From the NCBI GenBank assembly GCA_000711775.1, contig ARYC01017949.1, positions 1 through 64,000 on the forward strand: a DNA stretch of 64,000 nt, in the 5' to 3' direction. This document shows positions 60,160-64,000 of this stretch, piece after piece. Within the stretch, counting starts at the first letter, position 1; every line of letters begins with the position of its first letter. The stretch comes from Oxytricha trifallax (lineage: Eukaryota > Ciliophora > Spirotrichea > Sporadotrichida > Oxytrichidae). A program made the translations under genes and the position numbers. The notes beneath the pieces were generated by a model that was given only the letters and a program-made list of their open reading frames with translations, did no database searches and was not told the DNA's origin.

Positions 60160-63148
60160 GTTTTCTCATCAAAGTCTGCTCCTTATTTCTTGACGTAAGT
60201 CATTCTAAATAGTTTCTTAATAGTTTAATAGTATTCCCGTACTTCCAATTTTTTTATTATCTGATCTAACCATGTCATATTAGTTATGATTTCCATTTAT
60301 TTATGACTTTCCATGTCAAATAGTCTATTCTCCTTTAAGAGTTTTGAGAATCTTGTTGGGTCTCCTGCCTGATTCAGCAGATCACATCTCATCATATGAT
60401 TCGCGTCTACCAAGACCTTGTGAACACTGCAGTAATGACTCATGCCATAATTTACTATTGTCTTCCATTGCGTTATTGCCATATTCGTGTACATTACATT
60501 CTTTGTTAAAAATATTTTCTTTATTTTCTGCAATTAACCACATTTCTGTTTTATTTCATCTTTTATTGTTTTTGGCCTTAGGAACTATTCAATGTTCAGA
60601 TTGATTAACTTTAAGTTTTTCTGAACTAAATTTCTTATTATATTCACTAGTGTTAGTTTCCTTCAATTGAGTTACATTCATTAGTATTTTATTCGGAATG
60701 TCCCTCGGTGTTTTAAATGCCAATCTCTTTAGTCGCAGTTCCATTTTATCTATTTCCTAAATTTTAATAAACTATGCTGCTACTAAAGGGATATATTTGT
60801 AAATCATTAGAGACCTAATTTAAACCATCATAATCGTATCGTTCACCGTGCTATTGATCGACTTTGTTAGCCTCTGGTAAAATTCTGTCTTCATTTAATG
60901 TCATTCCGCGTGTTCTTTGGTAGGTTTTGTGTGTTCAGACAAATGTTGAGTCCCAGGTATTTTGTTTCCTGGACTTTTTTAATTCCTTCTATCTAGATTT
61001 TTTTCTCAAACCCTTTCGCATCACTTATATATACTGTCTTTTTGGTGTTCAATTTCAGGTTATGTGATTTCTCGATCTCCCTGAAGCACTCTACTACTCT
61101 TTTGAATTATTGTTGATCTTTGATATTCACTAAAATATCATCTGAGAATGCTATCAATTTGCCTCGTTTAATCAGCGACTTCAGCTCTTATTATGAATAA
61201 AGCTCATCTTGCAAATAGATATTAAATAGCATGGGTGATAATCTACTTCATTGAGCCACCCCTTGCTACGTGATTATCTACTCTTCTTCATACTTAATCT
61301 TGTTGTTTTTGTATAATGATTCAATTAGGTTAACTATTTCTGCGTCTTTTTAGCTCCCTATCCTTTCCCTCAAAATTTTCTGTAGTTTATCTTTCCAGAC
61401 TGAGTTGTATGCCTTTTAAAGATCTACCAACAGATAAGCTTCTCTCTGTTTACTCTTCCTTCTGGATTACTTTATGTGTTCTAACAACCTTATTAGATTT
61501 ATATGTGGGCTTTTGCTTTCTTTAAACCCGTTTTTAAAAGCTCACTTTTTCCTTCATTAATCTTATTTATTATAACTTTCTCCACTATTTTGCTCAAGTG
61601 AGAATTGATTACTATTGGTCTAGTGTTGTTGACTTCCGGATACAGATCATTCTGGTCTTTGCATAGTAGTATCAGTCTTCCTTCCTTTATAAAGTCTGGT
61701 ATTTATCCCTAGTTTAGCCACTCTGCTCTCTTTCTGCTCACAGTTTTGCTATATTTTCTGATTTCAGTAGCATTTTTCCATCGAACGTCTGGGCCTATGG
61801 CTTTATTGAGGTTACATTCTCTTATACTTCTCTCTACTTCCTATTCTTCACAAAACTTGTCTTTCTATTGCTCATCGATCATTATTGCATCTACTTTACT
61901 TGTTTCTTTGTCCCTACTCTCCCTGTTTTCTCTGTATAGTTGAGTGTAATACTCTAACTACCTTTCTTTTTGTTTCTTCTCCTGGTTCTAGTCTTTCTTA
62001 ATTAATTGTAATTCCTTTGATTGGTTGTGCTTGCTTTTGACTTTTTGTCAGTCTTTTTACCATGTAGAAGAATCCTTTTAGATCGTTCTTCTCCAGGCAT
62101 TGTTCTATGTCCATTATCGCCTATTTCCATTTAGCCTTTGTGTCTTGGAACGCACTGTTGTTTTGTTTCCATTGCTCTTAACAAACCACTCAGGTGGTCG
62201 TTGATACCAGTTTTTCCCATTAGTTTACTTTCATATCTTATCCATGAAACAATGTTGAATCGGTGTGTCAAAGTCTTGTAGTGTTATCTCTCTCCCTTCC
62301 TCTATAAATGTCTTCCAGCATTGTCTCCTTATGTCTGATATTCTTATTGTTCTTTCATTATCAGCCAGCCTATAGTCATCATCATGATATTTGATTCTAA
62401 GTTTGACTTAGATTAATTTGTGGTCAGTTTGCTTCAATTAACTCGTCTCCCAGCTTAAAGTTTCTACATTCGAGAATATTTAGTCTAGTTGATTTCCTCT
62501 TGTGTTAGTTTACACTCCCTCTGGAATGGATTATTTAAGACCTTCTTTATTTAATCTTTTCACAAGTTCCTTAATTTGAAAGTTAAAATTAACCATGACT
62601 ATAATTCTCTGTTTCTGGCACTTCTGTTTCAGAGATTTAATTATGTAAATTAACCGGTTTTGAAGTTCCTTAACTTCCTCATTCCAGTATGGGGGAATGT
62701 AAGTCGTGATCACGTGTAGTGGGAAACCTCCCACATTCAGTATCGTCCATTTTACAAATTACTTTAAAGTTTTAATAGTTTTCATTTCATATTTTCCACT
62801 ATTTAGCGCGAGTACTCCTCCGTTTCTGGCAAGTTGTGTTTATGCAATGTCTTTGCTATTGATTCCTATCAATCTCTGAAGTCTAGTTTCCACTAATCCT
62901 ACATATATAGTCAGGATTTTTGCCTTCTATTTCCTTCACCAGTTAATCTTGCTTTAGTTTAGAGTTCAATCCTCTTACATTTTAAAAGCAAATTTTGAAT
63001 TCTATTGTCTTTGCATTTATTTATCTTTTCTTGCTGATAATCTACTCCCTCCTTTTTGACCTTTATTACTCCGCAAATCTTTCATCCTTCTAACCCATTC
63101 TTCAGCTTCTCTTACTGGTTGATAGAACTAGAGCTGTCGGCTATTATC
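60147..63148 (-). pseudogene. LINE endonuclease/reverse transcriptase (LINE-B)
   Basis: Close homologue of LINE-A. The endonuclease segment at 62531-62734 (PLHVITTYIPPYWNE) has VNFNF where LINE-A has GDFNF. The RT catalytic motif reads FSDD instead of FADD (61135-61150). A deletion of about 16 bases near 61535 relative to LINE-A shifts the frame. The C-terminus carries VDANHMMRCDLLNQAGDPTR near 60380-60425 and ends at TGA 60147-60149. The N-terminus is separated from the rest by the TBE-E insertion. Confidence 0.85.
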
Positions 63149-63151
63149 ATT

Positions 63152-64000
63152 CAAAACCCCAAAACCCTTTCAGTAGTTTGATTGAGTTTTTGATTGATAA
63201 AAGTAGACTATTAGTGCATACTTTATTAGGGTTTTAATAGGGTTTATGTAGGGGTTTAATGTTTAAATATTAGTATTTTAAGTGAGTATAACAAGCGAGT
63301 TTTTAAAATATTTCACACAAACATAAGCTTAGAGTCATGTGGCAGTTCTCTGAATTTTATCTTTCTAAGTTGATGTTTGATTGTTTCTATTGTTTGTTAA
63401 TTCTCTTAGCTTGGCTTGATAATAGTTGAGTATGCAAGTTCTCTGAGACCTCCATTTATTTTATTTTTATCGAGATATTGTTTGATTCTCTGCTTAGAAT
63501 CTCTCTCACCCCTGCAGCTAAAGTAATCGTTTCTTGGCATGTCGCTCTCTATTATTATTACTGCTAGAGCCCAGATATCCCATTAAGTGTCTCCATCTCT
63601 CCAATCCTCTCTCTCTGGGAAATATCCAGGAGTGCCGTATACATTTCCTTAAGCAGAGGCTTGCACTCTTTGAGCTCTGTTGAAGTCAATAATATAAACT
63701 CTAAGAGGCTGAAAGTTCATCATGATGTTCTCTGGCTTTAAGTCCCTATGAACATAACCTAGCTTGTGAAGCTCTTCAATCCCTTCAACTATCTGCTATA
63801 CTATCTAGCTAATTTATCTCTGACATCTATTGTCAGATAAGAATTCTCTCTGTAAGTCATTTCAAGTAAAGGAAGCCTGAAGGCTACATGATCTTTACCA
63901 AGTAAAATAGCATCAAGCTAGATGATATGCCTGCACTCATTTAACTTTGCCTTTTAAAGAGCATAATACTCATTAGCAAATTCCATTTGGAACTTGTCAT
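63152..64000. mobile_element. TBE-E: left end of a second TBE, inserted in LINE-B
   Basis: Begins with CAAAACCCCAAAACCC directly after ATT (63149-63151), within LINE sequence that is uninterrupted at the equivalent point of LINE-A (about 3375). Subterminal sequence differs from TBE-A, so this is another subfamily. The element continues past the window. Confidence 0.9.
63340..64000 (-). CDS. TBE zinc-finger/kinase protein, C-terminal part
   Basis: Kinase domain aligned with TBE-A: YVHRDLKPENIMMNF near 63720-63765, then YIIDFNRAQ with DFN again in place of DFG, VYGTPGYFPEREDWRDGDTQ near 63585-63640, WDIWALAVIIIESDMPRNDY, and a tail to about 63360. TAA occurs in frame at 63583-63585 where TBE-A has CAG (Gln). 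One frame change appears upstream of HRD (about 63830), since the N-lobe segment (ECRHIIQLDAILLGKDHVAF) is in another frame. Confidence 0.8.

Larger units (their letters stand above)
58440..63148 (-). mobile_element. LINE-B with RT ORF followed by protease ORF
   Basis: The most complete LINE in the window. Order on the minus strand: endonuclease, RT (63148-60147), then a 528-codon protease-type ORF (60159-58573). Its 5' end is cut by the insertion of TBE-E at 63149-63152. The same gene order is seen in LINE-C. Confidence 0.8.

Noticed and set aside
1-64000. tRNA, rRNA or CRISPR loci
   Set aside because: No cloverleaf with B-box-like sequence, no rRNA-like conserved stretch and no regularly spaced identical repeats were seen.

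Overview
The window looks like germline (micronuclear) DNA of a stichotrich/spirotrich ciliate of the Oxytricha-Stylonychia kind. Three things support this. First, TAA and TAG are read as glutamine and TGA as stop: a kinase Gln that is CAG in one copy (28054-28056, minus strand) is TAA in the second copy (63583-63585). Second, two transposons carry C4A4 telomere-like terminal repeats, the mark of TBE (telomere-bearing) elements. Third, the DNA is very AT-rich, with tiny 26-38 nt introns, and is packed with nested transposons. Because TGA is the only stop, open frames of 100-300 codons arise by chance, so I rely on motifs and on comparison between copies inside the window rather than on frame length.

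Layout. 0-3.6 kb: a LINE reverse transcriptase ORF (minus). 4.5-6.3 kb: an interrupted palindrome. 6.3-14 kb: mostly AT-rich DNA with a small intron-bearing fragment at 10 kb. 14.2-15.0 kb: a palindrome. 15.1-19 kb: a diverged TBE-like element (TBL-1) with zinc-finger kinase, p22 and transposase. 19-27 kb: AT-rich DNA with weak kinase-like coding remnants and a foldback MITE. 27.67-31.72 kb: a complete TBE (TBE-A). 33.1 kb: a MITE. 34-35.8 kb: a GC-richer coding-like locus with a candidate IES and a G-tract MITE. 36.9-37.4 kb: a second intron-bearing fragment. 38.1-45.9 kb: a LINE (LINE-C) split by a TBE-like element (TBL-2, about 40.56-44.47 kb) and by a foldback element (38.69-39.31 kb). 47.5-50 kb: a third TBE-like pair (TBL-3). 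51.15-53.2 kb and 53.56-56.03 kb: two very large palindromes. 57.3-63.15 kb: LINE remnants, including a LINE whose RT ORF is followed by an overlapping Ulp1-type protease ORF. 63.15 kb to the end: the left part of another TBE (TBE-E) inserted in that LINE.

How it fits together. TBE elements encode a DDE transposase, a small p22 protein and a zinc-finger/protein-kinase protein, usually in the order kinase (minus), p22 (plus), transposase (minus). Four loci here carry homologous sets at different degrees of decay. Comparing them reveals two conserved tiny introns in p22. The LINE family has an APE-type endonuclease plus RT ORF and, downstream of it, a C48 cysteine-protease-like ORF. No rRNA, tRNA or CRISPR was seen.
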